DNA of 64,000 bases from Bacteroidota bacterium (GCA_041658205.1 JBBAAO010000003.1:1-64000), one strand, 5' to 3'; shown: positions 53,585-63,309, numbered from the stretch's first letter. Notes: generated by a model from the sequence alone, not told the origin. A program made the numbers and translations.

Positions 53585-54949
53585 TCAGGATTTTAAGTGA
53601 TACGATTTTGTATTGGTAAATGCTCGTAGTCCGGCGTGAGATAGCGTTAAACCTATTCCGGATTTTTTCCTGCCGCTCCACGGTACAGCAGCGCTCACTC
53701 TATCGCAACAATTCCAATACGCTGTTCCTGTGTGAATTTGTGAAAGTATTTTTTCTGCGCGGTCTTTATTTGCGGTGTACACTCCTGCCGTTAAACCATA
53801 TTCTGTATCTTGCATCAATTGTATCGCTTCATTATCATTCTTTACTTTCATAATTCCGATGATCGGTCCGAAGCTCTCATCCTGCATAACACTCATGGTA
53901 TGATTCACATTGACCAGCACAGTAGGTTCAAAGTAATACCCTTTTCCAGTAACAGGTTTCCCTCCGGTCAATATTGTAGCACCCTTTTTGACTGCATCAT
54001 TTACTTGGGATTCAATAAATGCTATTTGTGATTTTCGTGTCAACGGTCCAATGTATGTTCCTTCTTCAGTTGGAAGAGCACATTTATAACTTTTCACCTC
54101 GTTAACGAACTCGGCAACATATTGATCGTAAATTTTTTCATGGACATAAATACGTTCCACCGAACAGCAGCTTTGTCCGTTATTATAGAATGCACCATCA
54201 GCAGTTCCGGCGGCAATTTTTGCTATTTCAACCACATCTTCGGCAATATATAATGGATCCTTCCCTCCAAGCTCTAATTGACATGGAACCATTTTTGCTG
54301 CTACTTTTTCATAAATGTATTTTCCTGTCATGCTCGAACCGGTAAAGTAGTAACCATTAAACGGCATGGTAAGAAGTTGTTCTCCCACCTCTTTTGCTCC
54401 GACTGCCACTTGAAATGCATCATCGGGAACACCGGCTTGGGTGAGCAGTTTTTTTATCTGTATTCCGGTAAGCGTGGAAAATTCCGACGGCTTATACATG
54501 CAGCTGTTTCCTGCTAAAAGAGCCGGTATAAAGACATTCACACCAACCAAGTACGGATAATTCCATGCTGAAATGTTGCAGACTACTCCAAGCGGTTCAT
54601 ACGCAATTTTTTCTACGAGACCTTCTGAGTCCGTCATTATTTCATCACGAAGATATTTTGATGCATTATCCGTTAGCCACGTAATTCTCTTACAAGCCCC
54701 ATTCACCTCATTCCGTGCTTGCTGCAAAGGTTTTCCTACTTCAGAAGTTAATATCACGGCACATTCTTCAATATGTTCTTTCAATAATTGTGAAAATTTT
54801 TGCAGGATATTAATGCGCTGCTGTAGGTTAACATGATTCCAGGAAATCTGCCCTTTTTTAAGAAGATTAAATTTTGCTGCAAGCGTTGATTGCGTATCTT
54901 CACTAACGGTGAGGATGACTTCTTCAGTAGCAGGATTTATGATTTGCAT
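53585..54949 (-). CDS. NAD(P)-dependent aldehyde dehydrogenase
   Basis: The 454-residue product belongs to the aldehyde dehydrogenase superfamily. It has ISAWNYPY in the cofactor region, a glycine-rich FTGSSMTGK, general-base Glu226 in LELGGK, and catalytic Cys261 in NNGQSCC. It oxidises an aldehyde to an acid in the cytoplasm; here that would be a gamma-glutamyl aminoaldehyde. Its start overlaps the end of the gamma-glutamyl hydrolase gene by 13 bp, so translation is coupled. The family is certain and the substrate is inferred from context. Confidence 0.93.
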   Translation of the reverse strand: MQIINPATEEVILTVSEDTQSTLAAKFNLLKKGQISWNHVNLQQRINILQKFSQLLKEHIEECAVILTSEVGKPLQQARNEVNGACKRITWLTDNASKYLRDEIMTDSEGLVEKIAYEPLGVVCNISAWNYPYLVGVNVFIPALLAGNSCMYKPSEFSTLTGIQIKKLLTQAGVPDDAFQVAVGAKEVGEQLLTMPFNGYYFTGSSMTGKYIYEKVAAKMVPCQLELGGKDPLYIAEDVVEIAKIAAGTADGAFYNNGQSCCSVERIYVHEKIYDQYVAEFVNEVKSYKCALPTEEGTYIGPLTRKSQIAFIESQVNDAVKKGATILTGGKPVTGKGYYFEPTVLVNVNHTMSVMQDESFGPIIGIMKVKNDNEAIQLMQDTEYGLTAGVYTANKDRAEKILSQIHTGTAYWNCCDRVSAAVPWSGRKKSGIGLTLSHAGLRAFTNTKSYHLKS

Positions 54950-55662
54950 AGAGTATAATTTTTTGCAGCCTCAATAAATTGAAGCCTGATGTTATTGATT
55001 AAAATATTGTTTGGTTGAACTTTGACAAAACGTTCGGGATGTCCTTGCACACCTAAACAGAATGGATGCTTCCTCCATTCTTTCCTTTCTATGGCTTCGG
55101 CTACGCCATCGTGTGACCACGCACTGACCCGTAATTCTGAAGCTATTGCATCCAATCCTTGATGATGTGCACTGTTGATTGTTCCAGTTCCTGAGTTGCA
55201 GATAGAATACAAAAAGCTTCCCTGATCAATGGTAATGTCGTGAATACCGTCAACGTTATCGTGCTTTCTGTGATCGGATTTTTTGTTTTCTTCGAGATCT
55301 TGAATTAACGTGCCACCCATACTCACATTGACTATTTGCATACCTCTGCATATCGCCAGCAATGGGAGTCCGAGTTTTTGAGATTCCTGAAAAACTTTGA
55401 TTTCAAATTCATCTCGATCTTCATTGAACGTTTGAGGGTGGTTGGGATAATTGATTCTGTTGCTGTTGTAAAATCTCGGATGCACATCAATTCCGCCGCT
55501 TAATACTATTCCCGAACACTGAACGAGATCATCAAAATTCTTTGGCATAAGCTTTACAATTTCAATGGCAGGGTCGTTATCCTTTATCCATAAAGGATAA
55601 TTATCATACGACGTTTCTGTTTCAGTAATACCAATAACAATTGTGCTTTGTGTTGAATCCAT
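54937..55662 (-). CDS. Gamma-glutamyl hydrolase (peptidase C26, PuuD-like class I amidotransferase fold)
   Basis: The 241-residue product has the class I glutamine-amidotransferase fold with nucleophile Cys105 in LAICRGMQ and the His/Glu pair in GVQGHPERF near 215. LSGGIDVHPRFY near 55 is typical of the PuuD/gamma-glutamyl-GABA hydrolase group. It would release glutamate from a gamma-glutamyl amino acid at the end of the pathway. The start follows the alcohol dehydrogenase stop codon by three bases, and the end overlaps the aldehyde dehydrogenase gene. Confidence 0.9.
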   Translation of the reverse strand: MDSTQSTIVIGITETETSYDNYPLWIKDNDPAIEIVKLMPKNFDDLVQCSGIVLSGGIDVHPRFYNSNRINYPNHPQTFNEDRDEFEIKVFQESQKLGLPLLAICRGMQIVNVSMGGTLIQDLEENKKSDHRKHDNVDGIHDITIDQGSFLYSICNSGTGTINSAHHQGLDAIASELRVSAWSHDGVAEAIERKEWRKHPFCLGVQGHPERFVKVQPNNILINNIRLQFIEAAKNYTLCKS

Positions 55663-55665
55663 TGA

Positions 55666-56814
55666 TTATAATGCTTCGGAATATAATTTCTTAAAATCGT
55701 TACGCGAAACAGGCTTAGGATTGTTTGGATGCGCAAAGTCTGCAATTGCTAAATCTGCTAATGTATCCAAATGTTCTTCTTTGACATTGATATCTCGTAA
55801 CCTGTGTGGAATTCCTATGCTTGTATTCAGATCAAATAAATATTGAACTACAGTTTCGCCGTGTGTATCTCTCAGTCCGAGCGTCGCCGCAATTCTTGCA
55901 AACTTATCCTCAAATCCGGAAATATTGAAACGCATACCATAAGGAATATTCACGGCATTGGCCAAACCATGATGCGTATCTAATAACGATGACAACGGAT
56001 GCGCAAGTGAATGTACTACTCCTAATCCTTTTTGGAACGCAATCGCTCCCATCATTGATGCTAATAGCATTTCAGAGCGGGATGTGAGATCGGGACGCTT
56101 TACGGCATTTTCTAACGAAAGAGAAATGAGCCGCATTCCTTCCAGTGCAATTCCATCACACAACGGATGGTAATTTTTTGCCAGAAATGCTTCCATATTA
56201 TGTGTAAGAGCATCCATACCGGTGGCAGCAGTGATAAACGCCGGAAGGTCCATTGTCAGCAATGGATCTGCAAACACTATTTTCGCAAGCAGCTTGGGTG
56301 AAAAAAGAATCTTCTTTTGATGTGTTACATCGTCCGCAATAATTGCACTGCGTCCGACTTCGCTCCCCGTTCCCGATGTTGTCGGAATTGCAACAAAATG
56401 AGGGACATCATTTGTGACAAAAACATCCCCGCCGATTAAATCGTCGTATTTGAACAAATCTTCGCGATGATAAACACGTAATGTTATTGCTCTCGCAACA
56501 TCAAGCGCCGCTCCTCCGCCGATTCCCACAATGCAATCTCGTTGAGTGGCATCAAAGAGATCCGTCCCTTTGTAGACATCGCTTTTTACGGGATTTTTAT
56601 GGATATCGGAAAATACTTCGACCGATACTCCATTACGTTTCAAGTCATCAAGAATTTGTTTGAAAAACGGCAAGCCAATAATAACAGAGTCTGTTGATAT
56701 CAACGGCTTATTTAGATTGTTTCGTTTAAGGTACGCTGGTAATTCTTTGACTGCATTCGCTCCGAAGCGAATGGTCGTCGGAAAATTAAATTGAACAACG
56801 TTGTTAAAGTCCAT
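55666..56814 (-). CDS. Iron-containing alcohol dehydrogenase
   Basis: The 382-residue product is a group III (Fe-type) alcohol dehydrogenase. It has the cofactor region GIGGGAALDVARAI and TTSGTGSEVG, and metal ligands in MDALTHNMEAF and VHSLAHPLSSLLDTHHGLAN. In the standard putrescine (Puu) pathway an amine oxidase takes this position; an alcohol dehydrogenase here suggests that the gamma-glutamylated substrate carries a hydroxyl group. It is 19 bp behind the ligase gene and three bases before the hydrolase gene. Confidence 0.92.
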   Translation of the reverse strand: MDFNNVVQFNFPTTIRFGANAVKELPAYLKRNNLNKPLISTDSVIIGLPFFKQILDDLKRNGVSVEVFSDIHKNPVKSDVYKGTDLFDATQRDCIVGIGGGAALDVARAITLRVYHREDLFKYDDLIGGDVFVTNDVPHFVAIPTTSGTGSEVGRSAIIADDVTHQKKILFSPKLLAKIVFADPLLTMDLPAFITAATGMDALTHNMEAFLAKNYHPLCDGIALEGMRLISLSLENAVKRPDLTSRSEMLLASMMGAIAFQKGLGVVHSLAHPLSSLLDTHHGLANAVNIPYGMRFNISGFEDKFARIAATLGLRDTHGETVVQYLFDLNTSIGIPHRLRDINVKEEHLDTLADLAIADFAHPNNPKPVSRNDFKKLYSEAL

Positions 56815-56833
56815 AGTGTTATAGTATTATAGA

Positions 56834-58180
56834 TTAAATGATTTCAAAATATCGTTTCACTTCCCAATCGGTAACGACTTTAATGTATTGCCTCCATTCC
56901 CACTCGCGCGTTTGCACAAAGTGTTGAATAAATTGCTCTCCAAATAACTGTTTCGCTATTTTTGATTCTTTCATCATCTGCGTGGCAACTTCAAGATTCG
57001 CCGGAAGCACTCCATGCGTAAGGTCAAGATATCCATTCCCTGTTGTTTCCGGCTGCAGCTTCAATTTGTTTTTTACCCCATAGAGACCACTGGCAAGACA
57101 TGCAGCCATTGCTAAATACGGATTGGTATCGGAGCCAACAACGCGTGTTTCTAAACGCGATGATTTACTTCCTCCAGGTAAAGCACGCAGAGCAACCGTT
57201 CTGTTATCAACAGCCCACGTAATCGTTGTCGGTGCCCATGCGCCCGGCACAAGTCGTTTAAATGAATTCACTGTTGGTGCAACAAGAGGAAGAATATGCG
57301 GCAAACAATATAATTGACCGGCAATATAACTTTGAAACGTTGCGCTCATTTTTTGCGCATCTTTTTCATCGAAAAAAATGTTTCTTTTCTTTTTCCTATC
57401 CCATAAACTTTGATGGACATGCCCTCCGCAGCCCGGAAGTTTTTCATTCCATTTTGCCATGAATGTTGCCATGATTCCATATTTGTAGGAAATTTCTTTC
57501 ACGCCGGTTTTGAAAAGAACCGCGCGATCGGCGGCTTCCAAAATGTTGGAATATGAAATTGCCGCTTCTAACACACCGGGTCCAGTTTCTGTGTGTAACC
57601 CTTCAAGAGGCACATCAAATTGTTTTAACAGTTTGAACAGATCCGTGAAGAAATCGTTTCGCAAGGTACTGCGAAGGATGGAATAACCAAACATTCCCGG
57701 ACTAATCGGTTTTAACCCGTTAAAATTCTTTTCATGAATGCTATGCGGTGTTTCTTCAAAATTAAACCATTCAAACTCCTGGCTAAACAATGGATTAAAA
57801 CCAAGTTGATTGGCTTCTTCAATAACTTTTTTTAACACATTTCTTGGACAGACATATGCTGATGGGCCAGTTAATTCACAAAGAAAAAATGGTATATCGT
57901 TTTCCCACGGAATTTTTCGAAATGTGGAAAGATCTATGCTTGCTGGCGTATCGGGATAACCTTTGTGCCATCCACTAAACGAGGAGTTATCATACGAAAG
58001 ATCGTTCGAATCCCATCCGAAGACAACATCACAAAATCCAAAATGCGAATTATTAATGGATAGAAATTTTTCAGCGCTGATGTATTTTCCCCGCAATACT
58101 CCATCAATATCGGTAATTGCAATTTTTACTTTACCGGAAGGATGGTTTTTTACATAATGAAGTATTTGTGATTCATTCAT
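56834..58180 (-). CDS. Glutamine-synthetase-like gamma-glutamyl-amide ligase
   Basis: The 448-residue product belongs to the glutamine synthetase superfamily. IAITDIDGVLRGKYIS near the N-terminus is typical of the PuuA/GlnA3-GlnA4/IpuC/GMAS branch and differs from true GlnA. Active-site landmarks are LHTETGPGVLEAA, GCGGHVHQSLW, an Arg-rich segment (WAVDNRTVALRALPG) and ETRVVGSDTNPYLAMA. It would join glutamate to a primary amine using ATP, which masks the amine for later oxidation. It is the first gene of the five-gene operon. The operon content argues for an amine or amino alcohol as co-substrate, not ammonia. Confidence 0.9.
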   Translation of the reverse strand: MNESQILHYVKNHPSGKVKIAITDIDGVLRGKYISAEKFLSINNSHFGFCDVVFGWDSNDLSYDNSSFSGWHKGYPDTPASIDLSTFRKIPWENDIPFFLCELTGPSAYVCPRNVLKKVIEEANQLGFNPLFSQEFEWFNFEETPHSIHEKNFNGLKPISPGMFGYSILRSTLRNDFFTDLFKLLKQFDVPLEGLHTETGPGVLEAAISYSNILEAADRAVLFKTGVKEISYKYGIMATFMAKWNEKLPGCGGHVHQSLWDRKKKRNIFFDEKDAQKMSATFQSYIAGQLYCLPHILPLVAPTVNSFKRLVPGAWAPTTITWAVDNRTVALRALPGGSKSSRLETRVVGSDTNPYLAMAACLASGLYGVKNKLKLQPETTGNGYLDLTHGVLPANLEVATQMMKESKIAKQLFGEQFIQHFVQTREWEWRQYIKVVTDWEVKRYFEII

Positions 58181-58589
58181 AGGAATGTTATTTAAAATAT
58201 TTTGAAGAGAACATATAAAACAGAGTTAGCGCAACGGAGATTAGTATTGTTAAATTTAGGAGCGAGCTGTCTTGTTTGCATAATAAGGATATTGATAGAT
58301 ACCCTCTATCGCACAAACGTGGTATTTGTAAATTTGGTATGTAGTATGGCTTTTGAGAACCAAAATTTAGGATTTGGTATTGTAAAATGAATACTTTCTA
58401 CAGTTCTGTCAACTGAAAAAAGTGAGAGCGCTTTTTAAAGAGTCTCTTAAAACAAAAAACCCTTTTCTCTATTGATGAGAAAAGGGCATTTGCATCTTGT
58501 GCTTTGCGGTTAGGACGCTCCATCAGAGTAATACACTATTGAAGAGGTGAATTTGGGACGAGAACATGAATCTCAATACTGGACTGAAA
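58181..58589. other. Promoter region of the gamma-glutamyl operon; no gene
   Basis: This region holds the upstream region of the ligase gene and the terminator of the SnoaL-like gene. A 62-codon frame on the + strand (58202-58390) has no ribosome binding site and no protein features, and I do not call it. Confidence 0.5.
58452..58486 (-). terminator. Intrinsic terminator of the SnoaL-like gene
   Basis: A perfect 10-bp stem (CCCTTTTCTC at 58460-58469, GAGAAAAGGG at 58477-58486) has a 7-nt loop. On the - strand it is followed by TTTTTTG, the usual layout of a rho-independent terminator. Confidence 0.85.
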
Positions 58590-59060
58590 TTATCGTTTTC
58601 TTACCGGACGAGCCTGTTTTACATTGAATAATCCAACAAATAAGGCATATCCAAAGAGTGCGCCAAAACCTATTTGTCTCATTACTCCAAGCAAATCGGT
58701 TGTTTGCCACTCCTGCATTACTTTTCCATCTTTCACTTTTCTGATAAAAATTCCATGCACTTCCAGATTTTTATTATTGGCGGGCGCTCCCATAAATTTT
58801 CCAGTATTCACTGCTTTTGAAATAAAACGGATTGATGCAGTATCACCGTCCACAACAATGTGAGGAAATTCCATTCGTAAATTTGAAAATGCCGCTTTCA
58901 TATCCTGCATAAAACCAATGTACTCATCTTTTGTAAAGACGAATCCGTCCCCGGTATAGGTAAATTTTTCATCTAAGAGATTGTCAAGATCGTTCCATCG
59001 CCCTTCTAAGATTGCTTTTGACACGGCTAATGCTGTTTGTTGAATGTTTTCTTTTTGCAT
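58590..59060 (-). CDS. SnoaL-like (NTF2-fold) protein
   Basis: The 156-residue product has the SnoaL/ester-cyclase NTF2-like pattern: a helical N-terminus (AILEGRWNDLDNLLDEKFTYTGDG), YIGFMQDMKAAFSNLRMEF, then strands with HIVVDGDTASIRFISKAVN and FIRKVKDGKVMQEWQTTDLLG. Such proteins bind or isomerise small hydrophobic molecules, and many are uncharacterised. It is divergent from an HxlR regulator, and a large palindrome lies in the shared upstream region, so it is probably the regulator's target. A weakly hydrophobic C-terminal stretch and basic tail extend beyond the usual domain. Confidence 0.85.
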   Translation of the reverse strand: MQKENIQQTALAVSKAILEGRWNDLDNLLDEKFTYTGDGFVFTKDEYIGFMQDMKAAFSNLRMEFPHIVVDGDTASIRFISKAVNTGKFMGAPANNKNLEVHGIFIRKVKDGKVMQEWQTTDLLGVMRQIGFGALFGYALFVGLFNVKQARPVRKR

Positions 59061-59131
59061 GATTGCCCCTTCGGTTATAAAAAATGTTCTGTGATGGTGT
59101 TAAGGTACAGAGATACCGAACAGACAACAAG

Positions 59132-59171
59132 ATACTACCCAAAAAGGAAGCACTATCTTTTTGGGTAGTAT
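59132..59171. promoter_or_regulatory. Operator-like palindrome between the SnoaL-like and HxlR genes
   Basis: A perfect 15-bp inverted repeat, ATACTACCCAAAAAG at 59132-59146 and CTTTTTGGGTAGTAT at 59157-59171, is separated by 10 bp. It lies in the divergent promoter region, where HxlR regulators usually bind. Confidence 0.7.
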
Positions 59172-59208
59172 GGTTTGTTTTTATCTATACGGTATGTATA
59201 TTTATTCC

Positions 59209-59538
59209 ATGAACAGATATAAATTAAACGGAACATATTTTTATTGTCCTGTCGATCTTACACTTCGTATTGTTGGTGGCAGGTGGAAAGGCTTAGTCAT
59301 TTGGAATTTACGCGACAAGCCAAAACGATTTGGAGAATTGAAAAAGATCCTGGTGACAATCAACGACAAGATGTTAACGCAGACATTGCGCGATTTGGAA
59401 GTGCATGGTGTTGTTACACGAAAGGTTTACACCGTTGTTCCGCCAAAAGTGGAATACGCGCTAAGTAAAGAAGGGAAAAAACTTCTCACCATCATGCAAG
59501 GAATGAGCGATTATGGTGAAAAGTTTAAAGTGAAATAA
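59209..59538 (+). CDS. HxlR-family transcriptional regulator
   Basis: Starting at ATG 59209 gives 109 residues, the usual length for the family. It has the conserved Cys near the N-terminus (FYCPVDLTLRIVGGRWKGLV) that in some HxlR proteins senses electrophiles or redox stress. The winged helix follows (RFGELKKIL, INDKMLTQTLRDLEVHGVV, PPKVEYALS). It probably regulates itself and the divergent SnoaL-like gene through the palindrome at 59132-59171. The upstream extension of the frame runs into that palindrome and is not used. Confidence 0.92.
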   Translation: MNRYKLNGTYFYCPVDLTLRIVGGRWKGLVIWNLRDKPKRFGELKKILVTINDKMLTQTLRDLEVHGVVTRKVYTVVPPKVEYALSKEGKKLLTIMQGMSDYGEKFKVK

Positions 59539-59788
59539 TGATGTAATTTGAAACCAATGAAAAGCTACGAAGTTCCAATCGCTTCCACCAAAAGGGATAG
59601 TCATTTGAAATTTATGTAACTCCTCGGCAGAATTACATAAAAATTCAAAACGTGCCACCAAATCACAAAAACACGAAACTGCGCAAAAAAAAATTTGAAC
59701 CATTACCCCAAAAAGATTGGTGAAATTTTGTTCTTTCGTGTTTTAGTGGCAAAAATCACTAATGTTAGTAGTTACGTATTTTTAAACC

Positions 59789-59818
59789 AAAAAAGCCCTT
59801 CTCGTAATTACGGAAAAG
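59789..59818 (-). terminator. Probable terminator of the DUF4153 gene
   Basis: On the - strand an imperfect 11-bp stem (CTTTTCCGTAA with TTACGAGAAGG) is followed by GCTTTTTT. It lies about 110 bp after the DUF4153 stop codon. The rest of 59539-59925 holds no gene. Confidence 0.55.
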
Positions 59819-59925
59819 AACTTTTACGTTTTGCACAAAGCGCATCGTTTCGGCGGACGAACTAAATTTATAATTATCCGATTATCTTTTATTTTTCATG
59901 CCCGAACCAAAAGCAATACCTCTCT

Positions 59926-61749
59926 TCATCTTAATCCAATTCCACGCTTGTATGCGATCTGTGCCTCAAAGGAGATGACCTTCGAGCTTCCTTCATGCCG
60001 CTGTATCCTGATGGTAGAGAGAAATATTTTAATCATGGCTGAGCGGTTTGATGCAGCGATCGCCATCTCTTCGGGTGGAATTTTTTCCATGGATGCATTA
60101 CCATATTTTGCCGTGAGGTTATCGACAAGGGGCTTCAGATCGATCTGCAGAGAATCGGCGGTATTCTTCTCATTCCACACTGTAATTGTTATTGTGCTCA
60201 GATCTTTCCCAATTCGGTATCCAATTCCTTGATCCGAAAATTCACGATTCGTGACCCCTGAAGAAATGCGCTGCCCTCGCAACATTCGTTCATAACCTTC
60301 AATGTCCATCACTCTATCTCGATCCGTTGTAAGAGTGATTATCCCGTTTACCGATGACTGCCACACACGAACATATGCTACCCCCATCAGTTTCCCGATT
60401 TGCGCCGGGTCTTTAAAGGCATAACCAATTCCCGTACTGTCGCGTTTTAAACTTTCGCTAAACCATGGCTGGATCGCATCGAATCCATGAATTTCTGATA
60501 AATAATCAAGGATCGAACTGATCTGCCGGGTAGTTTCCAATTGCAGTGAGTCGTGCTTGCTCTGCACCCGTCCATCAACAAGCATATTATTTTGAACAAG
60601 AATATCCTTGAGACGATTGACCTGACTCGCTTCCGAAACGGCGAACATTCCCCATGGACCCACGTTCACAACAAACAGTGCAATGCAAAGAGATGCGGTA
60701 AGAAAAAGAATATTTTTTTTCTTGCTGAAAATGAAATATGATGTGAACACACAAAGCCATGCCACGGTTGCGAAGCCAAGATATCTCCCTTCGGTAATCC
60801 CGTACTCGGAGACTCTCTGCCATATCGCCAAGAAAAGCATAACCGTGAGCGGAATGATGATGACATAGAACCAGCGGGCAGCTGTTTTGATCCAGCTATT
60901 TTCGATTCGCTCTCTAATCGGATGCACTAACAATAGCGAGGTGATACCTGTCGCGATGAATCCAAGAATAAGCCTGCTCACCCATCCTTGAGGCCAATCC
61001 CACGCCAGCAGAATCTTCCCGAGATATGCATACAGGATGACGAAATAGATGAGCACAAGAGGAAACAAAATATATTGAGAGAAGATCTTGAGTCCCTTCG
61101 GATAGTCCGCAACTTCGTTAATACTATCCAGGTCTTTGGGAATACCTGCAAGAAAAAACCAGATCGAGAATACTCCATTGATGAATACCCACAATTCCCC
61201 ATACCGCTTTCCGGGAATATCCACCCCGAAAAGATTGTTCAGCGCAGCAAGTGCAATTGCCAGTCCACCCCACATGACGATGGCAGAGATACCGGCAGTA
61301 AGGACTCTCACAACCACCGTTTTACAAAAGTGCCAATACCCGAGATTATTTTCGCTCCTCAGAAACGGTATTGTTAGTGTAAAGAAGATCAATCCCAACG
61401 TGAGCATCAATAATCGCATGATATGAAATGCAGGTGCGTCGGTAAGATCCTGAGGGACTGTTGTCGAATAGAGTGCAACGAACAGTACACCAGCAAACTG
61501 AAAACCAAAAGAAACCGCTTTCCCCCATTTCCATTTCTCAGCCGTAAGGACAAGTCCGGTCAATAACGGAAATCCGAGAATTGCCCCAAAGAGGATCTGC
61601 ACCAACACCGTCGGTACGATCGATTCATTGTATTCGATCAATACCAATCCGCACGCAGTTCCGACAATTGTATCAAGAAGAACAAGCGGAAAACGAACAA
61701 AGGTATTAACTGCGTTTGCGACAGCTTGGGAAATGGTTGGAAGTTTCAT
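59926..61749 (-). CDS. DUF4153-family membrane protein
   Basis: I take ATG 61749 as the start (607 residues). About twelve hydrophobic helices occupy residues 20-385, with DUF4153-type features such as FFLAGIPKDL and the GWVSRLILGF stretch. A soluble domain of about 200 residues follows, extracytoplasmic or cytoplasmic. The family is widespread in Bacteroidota and has no known function. It is divergent from the AraC-type regulator; the 386 bp between them (61750-62135) hold no gene. Confidence 0.82.
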   Translation of the reverse strand: MKLPTISQAVANAVNTFVRFPLVLLDTIVGTACGLVLIEYNESIVPTVLVQILFGAILGFPLLTGLVLTAEKWKWGKAVSFGFQFAGVLFVALYSTTVPQDLTDAPAFHIMRLLMLTLGLIFFTLTIPFLRSENNLGYWHFCKTVVVRVLTAGISAIVMWGGLAIALAALNNLFGVDIPGKRYGELWVFINGVFSIWFFLAGIPKDLDSINEVADYPKGLKIFSQYILFPLVLIYFVILYAYLGKILLAWDWPQGWVSRLILGFIATGITSLLLVHPIRERIENSWIKTAARWFYVIIIPLTVMLFLAIWQRVSEYGITEGRYLGFATVAWLCVFTSYFIFSKKKNILFLTASLCIALFVVNVGPWGMFAVSEASQVNRLKDILVQNNMLVDGRVQSKHDSLQLETTRQISSILDYLSEIHGFDAIQPWFSESLKRDSTGIGYAFKDPAQIGKLMGVAYVRVWQSSVNGIITLTTDRDRVMDIEGYERMLRGQRISSGVTNREFSDQGIGYRIGKDLSTITITVWNEKNTADSLQIDLKPLVDNLTAKYGNASMEKIPPEEMAIAASNRSAMIKIFLSTIRIQRHEGSSKVISFEAQIAYKRGIGLR

Positions 61750-62135
61750 TGGCGCCCCCGTAGTAATGGAAAGGAGAACGAGTGGTAAGGCAATCGATTG
61801 TATCTCACACAATCGTTATTTTATACTTAGACGTATGCTGTGGTAAAATAGCTCACCTCGTCGAGGAAATCAAGCAATTGAATTCGAAGGAGAATTGTTC
61901 AAAAGATCATTACACATTGAGATTATTGTTTTTGGAATTGTTGCGGTAAACAAACCTTAGGTTCGTAAATGCTATAAGTATTGGAACTGGTGGTACATTA
62001 CAATAGGCAAATTTCTCCGTAACGATACTTTCTATCCTTTTATGACGGCAGACGTTTCGAAGAACATACCAACAACCGGAATTATTGCATTTTTCACTTT
62101 TCATATGCACATTCGGCAATGGAAATGGTGACCAA

Positions 62136-63212
62136 ATGATCTTTATTGCAGGAATGACTATAGCGGTGTTCTTTGAATTCTTGCTTATTGGCAAGAAGAA
62201 CAAATCCAGACCGGAAATAATCCTTATACTCTGGATGTTTCTGATTACGCTGCATCTCTTCATCTTCTATCTCTGGTACAGCGAAGAAATTTATCATTAC
62301 CCTTTCCTGCTGGGAGTCAGCTACCCTTTTCCGCTGCTCCACGGTGTATTCCTGTATCTGTACGTCGGTACACTTACCAACCAGCTGCCGAAACGTAAAA
62401 CCTTCCTGATCCTCCATGCCTTCCCTGCTGTTGTCATGTATCTCTTTTTGATACCATTCTTCGTATTATCAGCGGACGAGAAAATTTCCATTTTTAAAAG
62501 CCTGGGTGCGGGATACGAGCTTTTCCGGACGATATCAACGTTTGCGGTCAGTGTTTCCGGTATTGTGTACATCGTTTGGTCAAGTCTGCTCCTTAGAAAT
62601 CATCGCCGTCGTATCCTTGACCGATTTTCCTATCAGCACAAGATCGATCTCCAGTGGTTGCAGATTCTCACCTGGGGCATGGGGGGAATCTGGTTGTTGG
62701 TTCTCTTCACCAACGATACAGTTATTTTCATGGGAGTGGTTGTCTTCGTCTTCATGGTTGGTTTTTTTGGTATCCGCCAAGCGAGAATCTTTCCGGCAAC
62801 CACAGAACCGATGCAGGAGGATGAAGTAAAAGAAAAATATGCAAAATCTGGACTGAGCGACGAGCAGGCAGAACGACTGTATCGGGAACTGACTCGCTTG
62901 ATGACCGGCGAATCGATGTACAAAAAGAGCGAACTTTCCGTGGATGACCTTGCAACACGACTCAATGTCCACTCCAATACTCTTTCCCAGGTGATCAATG
63001 AGAAAGCGGAAAAAAACTTCTACGACTTTGTTAATCACTACCGCCTTGAAGAATTCAAACGGATGGTTTCAGATCCAAAAAACCGAAATCTCACATTGAT
63101 GTCGCTCGCGTTCGACTGTGGATTCAACTCGAAATCCTCCTTTAACCGGCATTTCAAAAAAATTACCGGCCAAACTCCCTCCGAATATATCGCTTCCGTA
63201 AACACTCCATAA
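62136..63212 (+). CDS. AraC-family regulator with an N-terminal multi-helix membrane domain
   Basis: I prefer ATG 62136 (358 residues), with GGAAATGG upstream, over ATG 62085. Six or seven transmembrane helices occupy about residues 1-215. A linker precedes the C-terminal AraC domain with two helix-turn-helices (SVDDLATRLNVHSNTLSQVI; MSLAFDCGFNSKSSFNRHF) and the ending TGQTPSEY. Such 7TM-AraC proteins sense an envelope signal and bind DNA while membrane-bound. Its target may be the exported protein gene 206 bp downstream on the same strand. Confidence 0.9.
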   Translation: MIFIAGMTIAVFFEFLLIGKKNKSRPEIILILWMFLITLHLFIFYLWYSEEIYHYPFLLGVSYPFPLLHGVFLYLYVGTLTNQLPKRKTFLILHAFPAVVMYLFLIPFFVLSADEKISIFKSLGAGYELFRTISTFAVSVSGIVYIVWSSLLLRNHRRRILDRFSYQHKIDLQWLQILTWGMGGIWLLVLFTNDTVIFMGVVVFVFMVGFFGIRQARIFPATTEPMQEDEVKEKYAKSGLSDEQAERLYRELTRLMTGESMYKKSELSVDDLATRLNVHSNTLSQVINEKAEKNFYDFVNHYRLEEFKRMVSDPKNRNLTLMSLAFDCGFNSKSSFNRHFKKITGQTPSEYIASVNTP

Positions 63213-63309
63213 TAGACCGTACATACGATTCACCATGCAAGGCAAGACACATATTGTGGTTTCATCTTGCACGCTGAAACGAATTCGCCTCTTCACCACC
63301 GTATCTTTT

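Noticed and set aside
58202..58390. 62-codon + strand frame upstream of the ligase operon
   Set aside because: No ribosome binding site and no protein features; it lies in the operon's promoter region.
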